Assembly (NCBI GenBank): GCA_037178675.1
Contig: JAYMGJ010000206.1
Span: forward strand, 124,001 to 188,000
Length of the DNA stretch: 64,000 nucleotides
Direction of reading: 5' to 3'
Source: Scleroderma bovista
Taxonomy: Eukaryota; Basidiomycota; Agaricomycetes; Boletales; Sclerodermataceae
Below are positions 23,552 to 34,263 of the stretch, piece by piece. How positions within the stretch are numbered: position 1 is the first letter of the stretch; every line of letters begins with the position of its first letter. Below the pieces are notes generated by a model. The model saw only the letters and a list, made by a program, of their open reading frames with translations, made no database searches and was not told where the DNA came from. Made by a program: the position numbers and the translations under genes.

Positions 23552-25185
23552 TCAATACCGAACTTCCTTTGGAGGTATCCACTCAGGTATCTTTCCCCAT
23601 TCAAACTTTTCACTCATAAATGCCGCCTTCACGTCAGCAGGCAGTATGTCAGAGTAATTGGGAGGCAGCAACGAAGTAAACCGATCCCCGTCGAGCTTTG
23701 GACGAACCCTAGACTTCGCTAGTGCGAAATCCGGACCGGTCGAAGAAGGTTTGCGCGTGCCCCCGAACGGACTTCCAGTAGGAAACGCAGACATAGGAGA
23801 AGAAGCGGCCAGCGTTGAAACTGGGGTCAAGCTCGGTCCAAAAGTGGGTTGGATCGCCGAAGGGAACACCGACTGGGCTTGTGCAGGTTGCGCTGGCGCA
23901 GCAGCTGAAAATGTAGGCTGACCAAACACCGACCCCGAAGCAGCTGCAGAGGAGGCAGCAGTAGAAAAACCAGTCGGCTGCGAAGCAAATGCAGAAAAGC
24001 CTCCACTGTTGGTATTTCCAAAGACACTGGTGTTGGGTGTGGTCAAACCGAATGGGCTCGATGCAGGTTTGATGAGGGATGACTGCCCAAAAAGCGATGT
24101 CGTTTGTGGGGCTTGACCAAAGGCCGATGAGGGTTGGGGCGATTGACCAAATGCTGACGTTGCGTTGGATGGCTGGCCAAAGCCTGTCGTGGCCTGAGAT
24201 GATTGTCCGAACGCCGATGTAGGCTGGGACTGCGGCCCGAACGCAGGCGTCTGGGAAAAAACAGAGGTCGTCTGAGGCTGAGCGAATGCTGAGGGCATCT
24301 GAGTGGGTTGTCCAAATACCGATACAGGCTGCGCTGCGCCGAAGGCCGAAGTGCCTTGGCCAAAGCCTACGCTGCTTGTTGTTGCCGTACCAAAACCACT
24401 CTGACCAAACGCCGTTTGCCCGAAAGTGGAGGTTGCCGTCCCACCAAATGCGGTGGGATTCGGATTAGCCGTCGCTGAGGACGTGTCTGACGATGAACCA
24501 AATACGGATCCACCGAATGCAGAACCAATAATACTTGATGATATGCCATGGCTCAACTTGATGGCCTGATCATGGAATTGGGGGATATTATTCCGCGCGT
24601 TAGTGTAAATTTGATCCGCGGCAGCGATTTTTTCTGCTTCATATTTCATCTGCAGCGCCATGTCAATGTTGGCACAACCTATGGAGAACATACTCACATA
24701 GTCATTGATAGTTCCATCCTTTACAGCGGCTACAGCTTTCACGCGAAGCTCCTCAGGCGATTCATCTAGTCCACCAACCAGTACTTTTTCGTGTTTTGCA
24801 GCTCCATATGAGGACAGGGGCCACAGAGGCTTCTCCTTCGAAAGTGTAACATCGTTCGTCAAGGACTCCGTCCTGTTCCATTCTTGAGTAAGCGACTGGC
24901 ACTTGGAAGAGAGCTGGCTCACGTAAAAAGTAATGCTTTATTGGAGTTAGCTGTCCAAGACTGGTCTAACAGGTAGTGGGCTGCTCAGTAACCTGAAGAA
25001 AATCCATCCATTCGGACTCACTTCCAAACTGTCGCCTCTGGAATTCTTGAGGATGTTCATTCTTACAAGCATCTCCGAACTTGCATGCCCCACGTAAAAA
25101 ATACTGGCATATCGCCTGTGGGATGGTTCCACAGTTGGTGTCAGTAAATTCAGGACTCGCAGACAGAGGGGAACATGTTCACCAT
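23552..25185 (-). CDS. NUP42: FG nucleoporin Nup42 (CCCH zinc finger, Gle1-binding C-terminus)
   Basis: The model has three exons: 25185-25183 (ATG only), 25115-24993 and 24913-23552, giving 495 aa. Nup42 sits on the cytoplasmic face of the nuclear pore and assists Gle1/Dbp5 in mRNA release. Exon 2 gives MAICQYFLRGACKFGDAC followed by KNEH, a C-X7-C-X5-C-X3-H finger at residues 4-22. Residues about 190-400 are a Gly-Phe-repeat domain (FG, SAFGQ, SVFGQ, GFGQ). The C-terminus ends WGKIPEWIPPKEVRY, the typical Gle1-binding tail. The start is inferred: the finger exon is preceded by an acceptor, and ATG followed by gtgaac lies 67 nt upstream with a suitable branch site. The LQ/LSS exon junction uses a weak gttact donor and is less sure. 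Confidence 0.88.
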
Positions 25186-25240
25186 TCGGATACGGTTGGC
25201 GAGGGGCCAGCACAAGCAGCAATATTTCCCCTCCTTATGT

Positions 25241-25422
25241 AACTCGAAATGCCGCCTGCGTCGGCAGAACCCTTGCTTGCTGCATGCACTTTGGGTTGAT
25301 TACCTAATGAAGGGCGAATTTTATATTTCTCACGCTCGTCCAGAAAAGGGAACATTTTCCAAACCGGCAGGTTCTCACGATTTAACGAACTCCCAGAACC
25401 CTTGCTTTGCAAGCAAGGGAAT
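25241..25422. mobile_element. Short Helitron-like non-autonomous repeat upstream of NUP42
   Basis: Its left part (aactcgaaatgccgcctgcg onward, about 70 bp) matches 60666-60740, and its right part (aagggcgaattttatatttc onward, about 110 bp) matches about 61581-61692. It therefore looks like an internally deleted derivative of the 1-kb element there. The right end carries a perfect 9-bp hairpin (cccttgctt, loop tgc, aagcaaggg) at 25399-25419, as at Helitron 3' ends. It sits 55 bp upstream of the NUP42 start codon, in promoter or 5' UTR. Confidence 0.65.
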
Positions 25423-25768
25423 GTACAAAGGGTAACAAATAGATAAATACTGACGTCTCACAATCTTTGCTCTACACGTCTCCGTTTCCTTCCAATGTAG
25501 CGTTATGGCTCACTCAGGGTTTATTGGGATCTCTTAGCAAAGATACTGCTCTGAAGACTGCAGTAAGCAGCCGTTTCCCCTATTACACCTAATCCATACA
25601 TTCTGGCAGCACGATTGAATGGCGCTCGTCCTCCCTCAATCACAAAGAATTTGCAAGTAACCTGACTGTCCATCTTATCATAATTTTGACCGCAACATGA
25701 ACGCCTTGAGAAGTCCGAAAAAGTGCCAATGAACAGTCCATATTACAGCAGACACATCTGATCTCCAA
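25423..25768. other. Non-coding; duplicated 3' flank of the secreted-protein array
   Basis: About 25625-25768 resembles about 28440-28574, the region just downstream of the third array member. The duplicated unit therefore extends beyond the coding sequence. No gene seen. Confidence 0.45.
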
Positions 25769-26317
25769 CTAAACCTCTTCAATGGTCAGAGATACGTTCC
25801 TGAACTCCAGTAATGGAACTGGACCAGCCTATCACAAAACAGGTTAGTGTTCTATATTCTTCGGATTCGCAGATAGGCTATGTTGCATACCCCGAGCAAG
25901 CACAAATGAGTAAGGGTGAATATGGCTGGTCCGATGGGCATGGCGTCGGGAACTTGAACGCTGAAGTTCTGGTAGGATCCCCCCGTAGTAGGGTGAGTTG
26001 GTGTCCATGGCCCAGCATACAGCACGTTTCCAAGCCGGTCAGTGGGCTCTGGACAGACCCCATTGTCGCAGCTAGCCATGGCGAGGGCAATGCCGACTTC
26101 GGTAGCGGGCGTCACTGAATCCTGCAAGGACAGTCAGTGGGTCAATTCGTCGCATAGCAGACAGTGGCTTTCGGCATACAGGTTTGATGATTTGCGCCGT
26201 GAAATGGCTCCCAGGGTAAAAGACAGTCCCATCTGTGGGATTTCCAATTTCGATCGTTTGGCCGAGGACAGAAGTTGTTGCTGCGGCAAGTACGAGGGCG
26301 AACGAAAAGAGCTTCAT
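25769..26317 (-). CDS. Small secreted protein, array member 1
   Basis: Three exons: 26317-26180, 26121-25891 and 25828-25769, 142 aa. MKLFSFALVLAAATTSVLGQ is a clear signal peptide with cleavage near residue 19. The mature part has TIEIGNPTDGTVFYPG, then VGIALAMASC and NGVCPEPTDRLGNVLYAG. It ends with GSYQNFSVQVP and FTLTHLCLLGAGPVP. The pattern (GSP.DG...FTVQ.I.P, IGL..C..CP.P...LG..LY.G, YQNFTV.IP, H..L.GA) is that of an uncharacterised, abundant family of Agaricomycete small secreted proteins, probably beta-rich. Two Cys in the centre could pair. Exon sizes of 46 and 77 codons are identical to members 3 and 4. Function unknown; extracellular by signal peptide. Confidence 0.82.
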
Positions 26318-27389
26318 CTTGGAACTGGGTCTGAGGAAATGATTCCGTTGAAACACAGAAGACGCGTGAGCTCTTATTTTAAAGTGTTGCCTCGGCTTGG
26401 CAAATAATCGACTCGTATACAGGCCCCGCCTCTACAAAACGAAGCCGAACAAAAATACAACAGGGTTCGGACAGGTTCGGACACATCTTTGTAACGCACA
26501 AATTCTGTACTTACATTGCATCACAACAATGTATATAAGTAAACTAAAGTGCTCAGAAGTTCAACCTTTGAAATCGGTGGCCGCCCAGTGTCACGCTGAT
26601 GGTGTTTGCAGATAATATTACCTACGTGGACAGTCACAAATGTCACAAGAAAGTAACGTGCGAGTCACACCCGTGGTCTTTCCGAACCTCGTAACCGAGT
26701 GTACTAGTCCCCGTTTGGTTAAGCTTGTCAGAAACTTCATCCCGGATCAGAGTGCTTCCTGGCCCGGGGTATTGAAAGACTTGGCAGCAATGTATAGCGT
26801 AATTCGACTACATATTTTGCTGATTGGCAGCTCGGCAATTCCATCGGCCCCTTCCTTCCGGCCTATCCCCTTAACAGATAGATGTCTTTGACGAGTCGTT
26901 AATGTTAAGGGGTCAACTTTGTATATATAATTATGCTTAATACCTTTTTGAGTTTTTTAATTTTCACATTTTCTTTTTTGCTATCATGTACTCAGCATAT
27001 TTTACACACCATTTGTAGTCAATGACAACACCGATCTGATTCTGACTGCTTGTGGCTGTTGTTCATTATGGTATGATCAGCAATACTAGTGGTAAAGTAA
27101 ATATATAACATTAGCAAAAAAAGTTTATCCCTTACGCCTGTGTAGTTATCTTTCCTTTTTGGGTTCCGCGCAGCCACGGCCCACCTGGAGGTTCTTCGTC
27201 GGTCCTTTTGTTGGATCTGCCAGCGTCCGCCTCCAGCTTGACTGCGTCTGCTGTGAGCTATGCTATAGTCACTGATTGGGCCATTTCTGTACTCGTGGAA
27301 TGGTGCAAACCCGGCCTGCAGGTGGCGTTTCGATCGGTTTTTTTTGATCTATATATGTGTCAATGCTTACCCCAAGCAAACATAGGTGG
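26318..27389. other. 1-kb intergenic, AT-rich, with a repeat-like motif
   Basis: No gene is supported. At 26633-26668 a segment with gtcacaaatgtcacaagaaa resembles 60546-60580 (gtcacaaaatgtcacagaaa), both followed by gtaacg and another gtcac, so an interspersed repeat is likely. The stretch 26900-27130 is strongly AT-rich. Confidence 0.4.
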
Positions 27390-27790
27390 GTGGGTCAGTG
27401 TGAGTATCATAGGTCCCCTCTGGCAATGTAATCCACAATCTGTATAGTGAAGTTCTGATAGAATCCCTTGTCAGGTGCCAGAATCATCGGGTTCCATGGC
27501 CGCATACAGAACGTCACCAAGCTGAGAAGATGGTTTCGGGCAGATTTCATTGGAGCAGCCATCAATGGCTAGTGCAATTCCAACATCGATGCAGGAAGCC
27601 AGGGAATACTTTGAACGCTTGGTGAGTAGAGTGGAAATGGGCCCTTGTTTGACAGTTACACAGGTAGGATTACATGGACGGAGCAGTTGTCCCCGTCTGA
27701 AGAACTGCGCCATCAGTTGGGTAACCCAGCTCAATCGTTTGTGCGAGCCACAATTGCAGACGTTATGAGAAGAAAGGAGAGCAGGTTCAT
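27390..27790 (-). pseudogene. Small secreted protein, array member 2, degenerate
   Basis: On the minus strand from 27790 the frame starts MNLLSFLLITSAIVAR, a signal peptide related to members 1, 3 and 4. A frame change then leads to QTIELGYPTDGAVLQTG, a disrupted stretch, DVGIALAIDGCSNEICPKP and SSQLGDVLYA. A further frame change precedes GFYQNFTIQIVDYIARG. At least three frame breaks separate recognisable pieces, so this is a pseudogene. Confidence 0.7.
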
Positions 27791-28574
27791 GTTTACGTGA
27801 CAAAGACCTCAACTAGAAGCTAGTTTATAGGTGGCAATATTGTCCGCTGATCGCCCAAATCTCCAACTTTGGCTTACACTTTCACTGGGCTTTCCATTGT
27901 CGCAGTAGACTGCAGGTTTACACCGAAAGTCAGAAGACTCGGCGACCATGCGGCGTTGTCATCAATGACTCCACGAATGACAGATATGTGGGGTATAATA
28001 CATCCGATAGACGACAGCAGTCAGAACCCACAGCCACAGCACCTTCGGGCTAAAGTGCATTCCTACCGCGTCTCGCCTATTCCAGGTGAGTCCGGGCAGT
28101 GATTCCCGTCGCCTTGTACTGATTGTGACTATCATACCGCATGGACCAATGACTTTGTATGATCGTGCATTGACATGCTGTTCTCGTTTGAAATGCATTG
28201 TCTTCTTCTGGTGCGTGAGATGGTATTTGACCTCATTTACAGTGCTGTGCAGCGGGAAATATTTGATATCGTGAAGAACTCAGGATGGCGCACGTGTAAG
28301 CACGCTGGCTTTCCTCTGTCCGGATTATCAACTTATGTACTGTCTGTGGTGCTGAGTAGCAACTACTCAATATTTCGGTGTAATGGCTAAGTGGATAGAT
28401 AGTCTGACTATGATTAAATGATGTCACAATGTCCTAATGGCAATCGCAAAGAATTTGTAAGTAACCTGATTGTCCATCTTATCATAAATTTGACCACAAC
28501 ACGAGGAGTCCAAAAAAGTCCCAATGAACTGTCCGTTACAGCAGGTACACCTGATGTCCAACTGCGCTTCATAT
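27791..28574. other. Intergenic between array members 2 and 3
   Basis: No gene is supported. The 3' 130 bp (about 28440-28574) are a diverged copy of the flank downstream of member 1, which marks the unit of tandem duplication. Confidence 0.4.
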
Positions 28575-29112
28575 TTATCCAATGGTCACAGTCGCGTTCC
28601 TGAACTCCGTGAATGGGGCTGGACCACCCTATCACAAAACAGGTTAGTGCTCTATTCATAGCCTCAGTGGATGTATGCTACATACCCCGAGCAAGCAGAA
28701 ATGAGTGAGGGTGAATATGGCTGGTCCTTTGGTCATGTATTCGCTAATTTGAACAGTGAAGTTCTGGTAGAATCCCCCCTGAGCATGCCCAGTCGGCGTC
28801 CATTGTCCAGCATACAGTACGTCTCCAAGCTGGTCAGTGGGTTGCGGGCAGACCCCATTGTTGCAGTTATCCACGGCGAGGGCAATGCCGATTTGGATGA
28901 CGGACGCTATTGAACTCTGCAAGGACAGTCAGTGGGTCAATTCATCGCGTAGTAGACAGTAGCTTTCGGCATACAGGTTGGATGACTTGCGCCGTGAAGT
29001 TCTGACCAGCTTGAAGGACAGCCCCATTTGTGGGGTACCCCAGTTCTATCAATTGTCCGAGGATAGAAGTAGTTGCCGCAGCAAGTACGAGGGCGAACGC
29101 AAAGAGCTTCAT
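28575..29112 (-). CDS. Small secreted protein, array member 3
   Basis: Three exons: 29112-28975 (46 codons), 28916-28686 (77 codons) and 28628-28575, total 140 aa. The signal peptide reads MKLFAFALVLAAATTSILGQ. The mature segments are LIELGYPTNGAVLQAGQNFT, IGIALAVDNC with NGVCPQPTDQLGDVLYAG, GGFYQNFTVQI and FTLTHFCLLG. It is closest to member 1 in the signal peptide and to member 4 in the mature part. Intron positions and phases (0,0) are identical to members 1 and 4. Same uncharacterised secreted family. Confidence 0.82.
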
Positions 29113-29488
29113 CTTGAAACTGGTCTAAGGAGCTGATTTTGTTGAGGTGCAGAAGATGGTGAGCTCTTATTTATAGTTCCTCACTTGGTGCGCCGTCCAG
29201 GTTTGGTGCTATGCAGATTGATGTGACCAACTTGTTGCCAATGCATGACACTGCACTGCATGGACTGCCATCTAATGTGAGCTGGTGTATCAGTTGTGCG
29301 AAGTTCCGGAGGTTAATATTAGCATTTGACAGGGACGGGGAGTCCTGGCCGTTTGTTTCCAGACTACTACTGACGATTCGAAGTCCGTGCCGCAAAAGTA
29401 CTATATACAACAACGTCCCAGGGTAAGCATAATAAAACCTAGTCCACAATCACATGGCTGTTCGATCTGCAAGGCACCCCCACAATCA

Positions 29489-30021
29489 TTACTTGATAGT
29501 AACAGAAGCGTTCCTGAATTCTGTGAATGGTACTGAAGCCGCCTGTTTACCGATCAAGTTAGCATCCGCAACAGCTCCTTGATCAACGTGGTATGCCATA
29601 CCCCAATGAGGCAGAAATGTGACAATGTGAAGACAGCAGGTCCTTTAACGAAATCCGAAGTGATTGGGAAAGTGAAGTTCTGGTAAAAACCGCCCTGCGC
29701 ATGAGCCGTTGGCGTCCAAGGGCCAGCATAGAGAACATCGCCAAGTTGCTGGGTAGGCTGGGGGCAGACGCCGTTGTTGCAGTTGGCAATCGAGAGGGCA
29801 ATGCCGACCTGAATGACAGAGGCCATGGATTCCTGCGACAAAGTAGTTGGGGCGTGCATGTGTAGTTTTCTCGGTCGGCTTACCGGTTGAATGACTTGGA
29901 CAGTAAAATTCTGTCCAGTCTTCAGGACGTCGCCATTCTTTGGGCTTCCTAACTCAATCGTCTGGCCAAAGACAGGGGCAACTGCTGAAGCAAGGGCGAC
30001 AACAAAAGAGACGAATTTCAT
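29489..30021 (-). CDS. Small secreted protein, array member 4
   Basis: Three exons: 30021-29884 (46 codons), 29832-29602 (77 codons) and 29542-29489, total 140 aa. The signal peptide reads MKFVSFVVALASAVAPVFGQ. The mature part has TIELGSPKNGDVLKTGQNFT, VGIALSIANC with NGVCPQPTQQLGDVLYAG, GGFYQNFTFPI and FTLSHFCLIG, ending VPFTEFRNASVTIK. Several Asn-X-Thr/Ser sequons suggest glycosylation. It is the distal member of the array and may be the founder, since its promoter side is unique. Confidence 0.82.
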
Positions 30022-30382
30022 GTTGAAAGGTGGCTTGGAACGCTATAGAGACAGACGTGCGCTCTTATATGCACCACTGAGCGGCCACGGTTGGCCGGTG
30101 ATGATGCATTGATGTTCAAACCATGTTCTAGGCTGTGCAAGCTGTCATACCATCCGTAATCACAAAATGGCCGTAACCACACATTTCTGATTTTGTGGCT
30201 CCATGAAAATGGCACTCGACTGTCAGCAGGTTGTGAGATTGAATTGAACGGAATTGGGGCGTACAAAGGAAGACATCACAAAGCGGGCAATGGAACGGAG
30301 GTTGGCAAGTACAGCAACGGTTATGGTGCAGATGTTCACAAACTGGGATACGTCAAATGTACAGTGATCCATTCTCCAGGAT
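30022..30382. other. Intergenic between secreted-protein member 4 and the thioredoxin-fold gene
   Basis: Promoter region of array member 4 (minus strand) and downstream region of the next minus-strand gene. Nothing else seen. Confidence 0.4.
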
Positions 30383-31265
30383 CTACTCAGTCACATTCTT
30401 AGCCAGGAACTCAGACCACTCTTTCTCCCCCCAGGAACTCGAAATCTCATTAGCAACAATGCCGTCCCACAAGACTGTAGGTGACACATGGATCCCATTC
30501 TGTCGAGAAAACTTGACTGGCAACCATCAGAGTCAACGGTTAAAAAAGTGTATATGAAAAACACCAAACGTACTTGTGTATTTCAAGTCATTGGTAACGG
30601 CGACACCGCCATTGGGGTTCCCCTGCGACGGGTGCTGAAGCTGCTTCTTGAAATCATTTATTTTGTCCTCTGGAATGACCAAAGCAGCTATGTCAGCGAG
30701 TTTCTCCCGAACTTGCAAAGGAGTCAAGGTGGAGACTGGAACGTCGAAGAATTCATTTTGATTAGCGAATAGCTGAACAAGGTAAGGTCTCACAAATATC
30801 CAAAAAGCCAAAGAAGAAGCGCTTACTTTGCGCGAGAATCGCCAGAAATGCTCGGGAGCAACACGAGCCACCTGGAGCATTTCGATTAGCTGAACACAAA
30901 TACAATGCAACTAACAAGTCAGTGCATACAGCGAGTCCAGCCTCGTGTGTGTAAGTCGAAGAGGCGTGCCAAGGCTGAACCTGAAGCCTCATGATAACTT
31001 TGACTTTACCATCGTACTTTCCGCCGTTATCCACCAAGGGTTTGAGCACCGTATCAATGGTCTGTGACATCTTCGCACTGTGTGATGTGTGGATTATCAA
31101 TCGAACATGACATACTAGTGCGCTTCAGCAGACCTGAAAGGGCAGACATAATCGACTTCACAAACGTCAAAGTTACAATTGGGCGGCTGCCTTTCAGTGC
31201 TGCAAGGATCACTCACGGAAAATATCCAAAGTGTGGGGTGCGCCATAGCGTCCCCCAACAACCAT
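30383..31265 (-). CDS. Thioredoxin-fold (DsbA-like) protein
   Basis: Six exons fit exactly: 31265-31217, 31155-31134 (22-nt microexon), 31077-30930, 30890-30828, 30772-30574 and 30516-30383; 615 nt, 204 aa. The N-terminus GAPHTLDIFLDYVCPFSAKM forms the first beta strand and the active-site loop of a DsbA/2-hydroxychromene-isomerase type fold. Only one Cys is present (VCPFS), so it is not a classical CXXC oxidoreductase. Further typical parts are VIMRLQVQPWHASSTYTHEA, RVAPEHFWRFSRKLF and VTNDLKYI. The cis-Pro region is GIHVSPTVLWDGIV and the C-terminus SSSWGEKEWSEFLAKN. It has no signal peptide, so it is probably cytosolic. Substrate unknown. Confidence 0.75.
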
Positions 31266-32171
31266 AGGATGTAAGGTGGGTTGCAAGGCCATAGAACAGA
31301 TATTAGTGCTGGGACTTGTGGAAAGGTGGGGATGCTAACAGCGAAGTGACGCCACCACTATCTTTGATGTCATCTTCACGTGACTTTACACGTCATTGTC
31401 CTTTGAGGTCCTTCAAGGGACCCATCGAGCGCGAGCTTTGAAATAGCGCCGTCGGCCGTACTATCAATTCTTCAGTTCATTGAAATCTGGTTTTTGTACG
31501 TACCTGAATAGTCAATGTTGTGGTGACCTTCAGATTATCGGGGACTCCAGACGCCAATTCAATAGCATTCCGGACTACAGCAGGAACCTAGTAGGATGAT
31601 CTTATATGATACGGCTTTTTTATATTTAGCGCGAGCTTCCGCCAGAGAACAGAGAGCAATAGACTCTCGTGGAATTCTCCGCACCACCAACGCGTTCAAC
31701 AGAACTAAAATTATTGTGTTCACCCGATTTGCTAGTACTTGCAATAGGTGACAATGGGACGCCACATGCATGAGACCACAATGCCCACAGGGATTTGCCG
31801 ATGCGTGCAATTGTGAAACCCACCACGGTGTGCGTAGAGCCAGTCTCAGAGGATCTGTCTGGATACCAGAATAGGGTAGAACGATGGTTGTGCGAAGTGG
31901 GTCTGCACCTTGGGTCACATGGTCGTTGACTTTGAGCGGATTGATACAAGTAACCACTCCCAACTGGTCTCCCCGATTTTTGCAGAATCCAAGTCATCGA
32001 GAGACTTCTATCTTCCTTCGACAATCGGAGGAAGATCGTCATTCCTTCAAAGGAGGATCACTGATTTCGTCAAGAACAAAAGGTAAAGGCGGCGTTCTGA
32101 GATTGCGAGCTAAATCCTGCGGCCTTGGCTTATACGCACCCTACGGTAGTGTCAACGTTCAAACGTTCACG
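31266..32171. other. Divergent intergenic between the thioredoxin-fold and F-box genes
   Basis: About 900 bp between divergent starts. Frames at about 31560-32040 on the minus strand overlap the 5' region of the F-box gene and have no domain. Presumably promoters for both genes. Confidence 0.4.
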
Positions 32172-33728
32172 ATGGACAACCTCACACAGGCGCGAATTGA
32201 ATTGGCGCGACTAGAAGCAAAAGCGCAAGAGCTTGTCAAACAACTTCTATACGTCCGTGCTGCGGTGTCAGTGCAGCGGTCCAGAATCAGCCAACTTCTC
32301 AGACAGACGCCACCACCTATCCATCGCCTTCCAACCGAGTTACTATTGTCCATCTTCGAACTTGACATCAGTGCTCATCCTGATTGCGAACGCAAACAAG
32401 AACTAGCCGGGGTATCACGTCGCTGGAGGGATGTCATACTGAATAGTCCAATCCTTTGGACCATCATCAATATACCCAGGCTGAATGCATCTGGCATAAA
32501 TGCCCATCTGAAGAGAAGTGGTGAATCGCTTCTCAATATTGTCATTACAGTTAATGAACAGGGCCAATTGGACTCTGACAAACTTACCCCATACCTGGAC
32601 ATTGTTATGCCCTACGCGCATCGTTGGTGCAGCCTTCATGTGTTCAATGTCGACGAATCGGAATTCATTTCCAGGGGAATGATTACACCTATTGGGGGGT
32701 TCATTATCGAGGCCATCAATCATTTGCAGTTTCCCGCTCTAAAACATGTCATCATCCAGGATGTTGGCGGCGATGAATATTCTGACTTTCTTTCCCCGAC
32801 GTGTGCACCTGCATTGGAACATCTGGAGCTCGAAGGAATGCTGCCGTATCAAAGCTTTGCACCACCTCCAACGTTAAAGACTCTCAGACTCATGGCCGAT
32901 GAATTTGTTGATGAGGTACACTATCCATTCTTTGCTTATCTCATCCCAACGCAAAGGTTGACAACACTCTCACTCTCGGGCGACATCGCCGACTGGATCC
33001 TTCGACCAAACAGTATCCATTTTCCAGTTCTTAACACCCTCACACTCTCTGTCAGCCAAACGAACCAGTTGCTCCTGGCAATCATTGCGCCAAATCTGGA
33101 ATACTTCATTTATGACCCTGGATACTATGAGGATCATCGATTTTCCGTCGTCTTCGACGGTCTCGGACATAAATTTAACAGTGTTAACCACATCGCTTTC
33201 CCCCGTACCACCAGATTCACACGTTTCCCCGACCACAACCATGGTGTTTTGTCAATTTGCAAGACATTCCCTAATGTGCGCCATGCAGAACTTAATCTGC
33301 AGGAACTGGGCGACCTCTTCCCGGATCACTCGTGCACGCATATTCGGTATCCCGTTGACCTGTGGAAGGACCTGCAGAGTTTGACTCTTCGTGGACCGAG
33401 TTCCGTATGGGTGAAAGAGATTGATTACCTCTCTGAGTGGCTTATGCGACGACAGAAGTTGGGCTTGCCTCTGTTTCGTATCAAACTAGTTGATTTTGGC
33501 CACCACTCCGAGTCCAGCGTTTTTCTGGAGAAACATTCCGAGCGCCTGCATGATTGCTTGGGATATTATTGCAGTCTAAACGGCGACATCCCAATAAAAA
33601 AGAAGATGAATCTATCTAGGGTTGCAGATGCCTCATTTGGGATGGTGAGTACTAGTATCTTTCCAACTGCAGCAAAGTTCATCTTTCTCCTAGCATTTTC
33701 CGGAGTTAACTTCAGGGTTCGCAAGTGA
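32172..33728 (+). CDS. F-box protein with LRR-like C-terminal region
   Basis: The chosen start gives MDNLTQARIELARLEAKAQE, an N-terminal helix typical of Agaricomycete F-box proteins. The open frame reaches upstream to 31884 but that part has no family features. The F-box-like motif is IHRLPTELLLSIFELD (about residues 51-66) followed by LAGVSRRWRDVILNSPILW. The remaining 400 residues contain leucine-rich strand motifs (ALEHLELEGM, LKTLRLMAD, LTTLSLSG, LNTLTLSV), as in divergent LRRs. Such proteins are substrate receptors of SCF ubiquitin ligases; the target cannot be inferred. The end is uncertain: a GTGAGT donor after FGM near 33641 and an acceptor at about 33716 would give a different C-terminus. 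Confidence 0.75.
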   Translation: MDNLTQARIELARLEAKAQELVKQLLYVRAAVSVQRSRISQLLRQTPPPIHRLPTELLLSIFELDISAHPDCERKQELAGVSRRWRDVILNSPILWTIINIPRLNASGINAHLKRSGESLLNIVITVNEQGQLDSDKLTPYLDIVMPYAHRWCSLHVFNVDESEFISRGMITPIGGFIIEAINHLQFPALKHVIIQDVGGDEYSDFLSPTCAPALEHLELEGMLPYQSFAPPPTLKTLRLMADEFVDEVHYPFFAYLIPTQRLTTLSLSGDIADWILRPNSIHFPVLNTLTLSVSQTNQLLLAIIAPNLEYFIYDPGYYEDHRFSVVFDGLGHKFNSVNHIAFPRTTRFTRFPDHNHGVLSICKTFPNVRHAELNLQELGDLFPDHSCTHIRYPVDLWKDLQSLTLRGPSSVWVKEIDYLSEWLMRRQKLGLPLFRIKLVDFGHHSESSVFLEKHSERLHDCLGYYCSLNGDIPIKKKMNLSRVADASFGMVSTSIFPTAAKFIFLLAFSGVNFRVRK

Positions 33729-34263
33729 CCTTGCCTCAGCATTCCTGGCAGACGACGTTCATCATAGTTAGTGTTGAGAACAAGTTATCCTGTAGCATCT
33801 CTTACTACCCATCACTGGTCGTGCATTCGCTCATTTGTGTTATTACATGGCACGGCATGCGATAAAGAGAGCCGTCTTACTTACGTAATCTACGCTTTCA
33901 AACATTTTGACTCTTGGTTACTTTTTCCTCTGTCTCGACTGGAATACATCGTCTGTGTGTATGGATTCTTGGATAGGCACCAGTTCTTGTTCTACACACT
34001 AGGATAACTGACGTTACCTTGTACTCTTCAGAAACTCCTTTGCATCTTCCGAGTTCCGATCAGTTTCACATTGTAGCGCTGGTCAGTCACGGAGGCATCC
34101 AACATACGGCTTCGATGTGTTGGCCTGCTCACAACATACTCAAAGTTCTATAGGCAACATCAATATACATTGCAATAAAGTGAAGGATAGGTGAGGAATC
34201 CATCCTAGTTGTACCAAAACCTGAAACGGAATTGGATTGGGTCCGTTGTCAAAGTGTACACAG
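33729..34263. other. Intergenic between F-box gene and CSN12-like gene
   Basis: About 530 bp between two plus-strand genes, with no recognisable coding exon. It holds the terminator of the F-box gene and the promoter of the CSN12-like gene. Confidence 0.4.

Noticed and set aside
23658..24900. Plus-strand frames opposite the FG repeats
   Set aside because: They arise from the repetitive codon use of the NUP42 FG domain.
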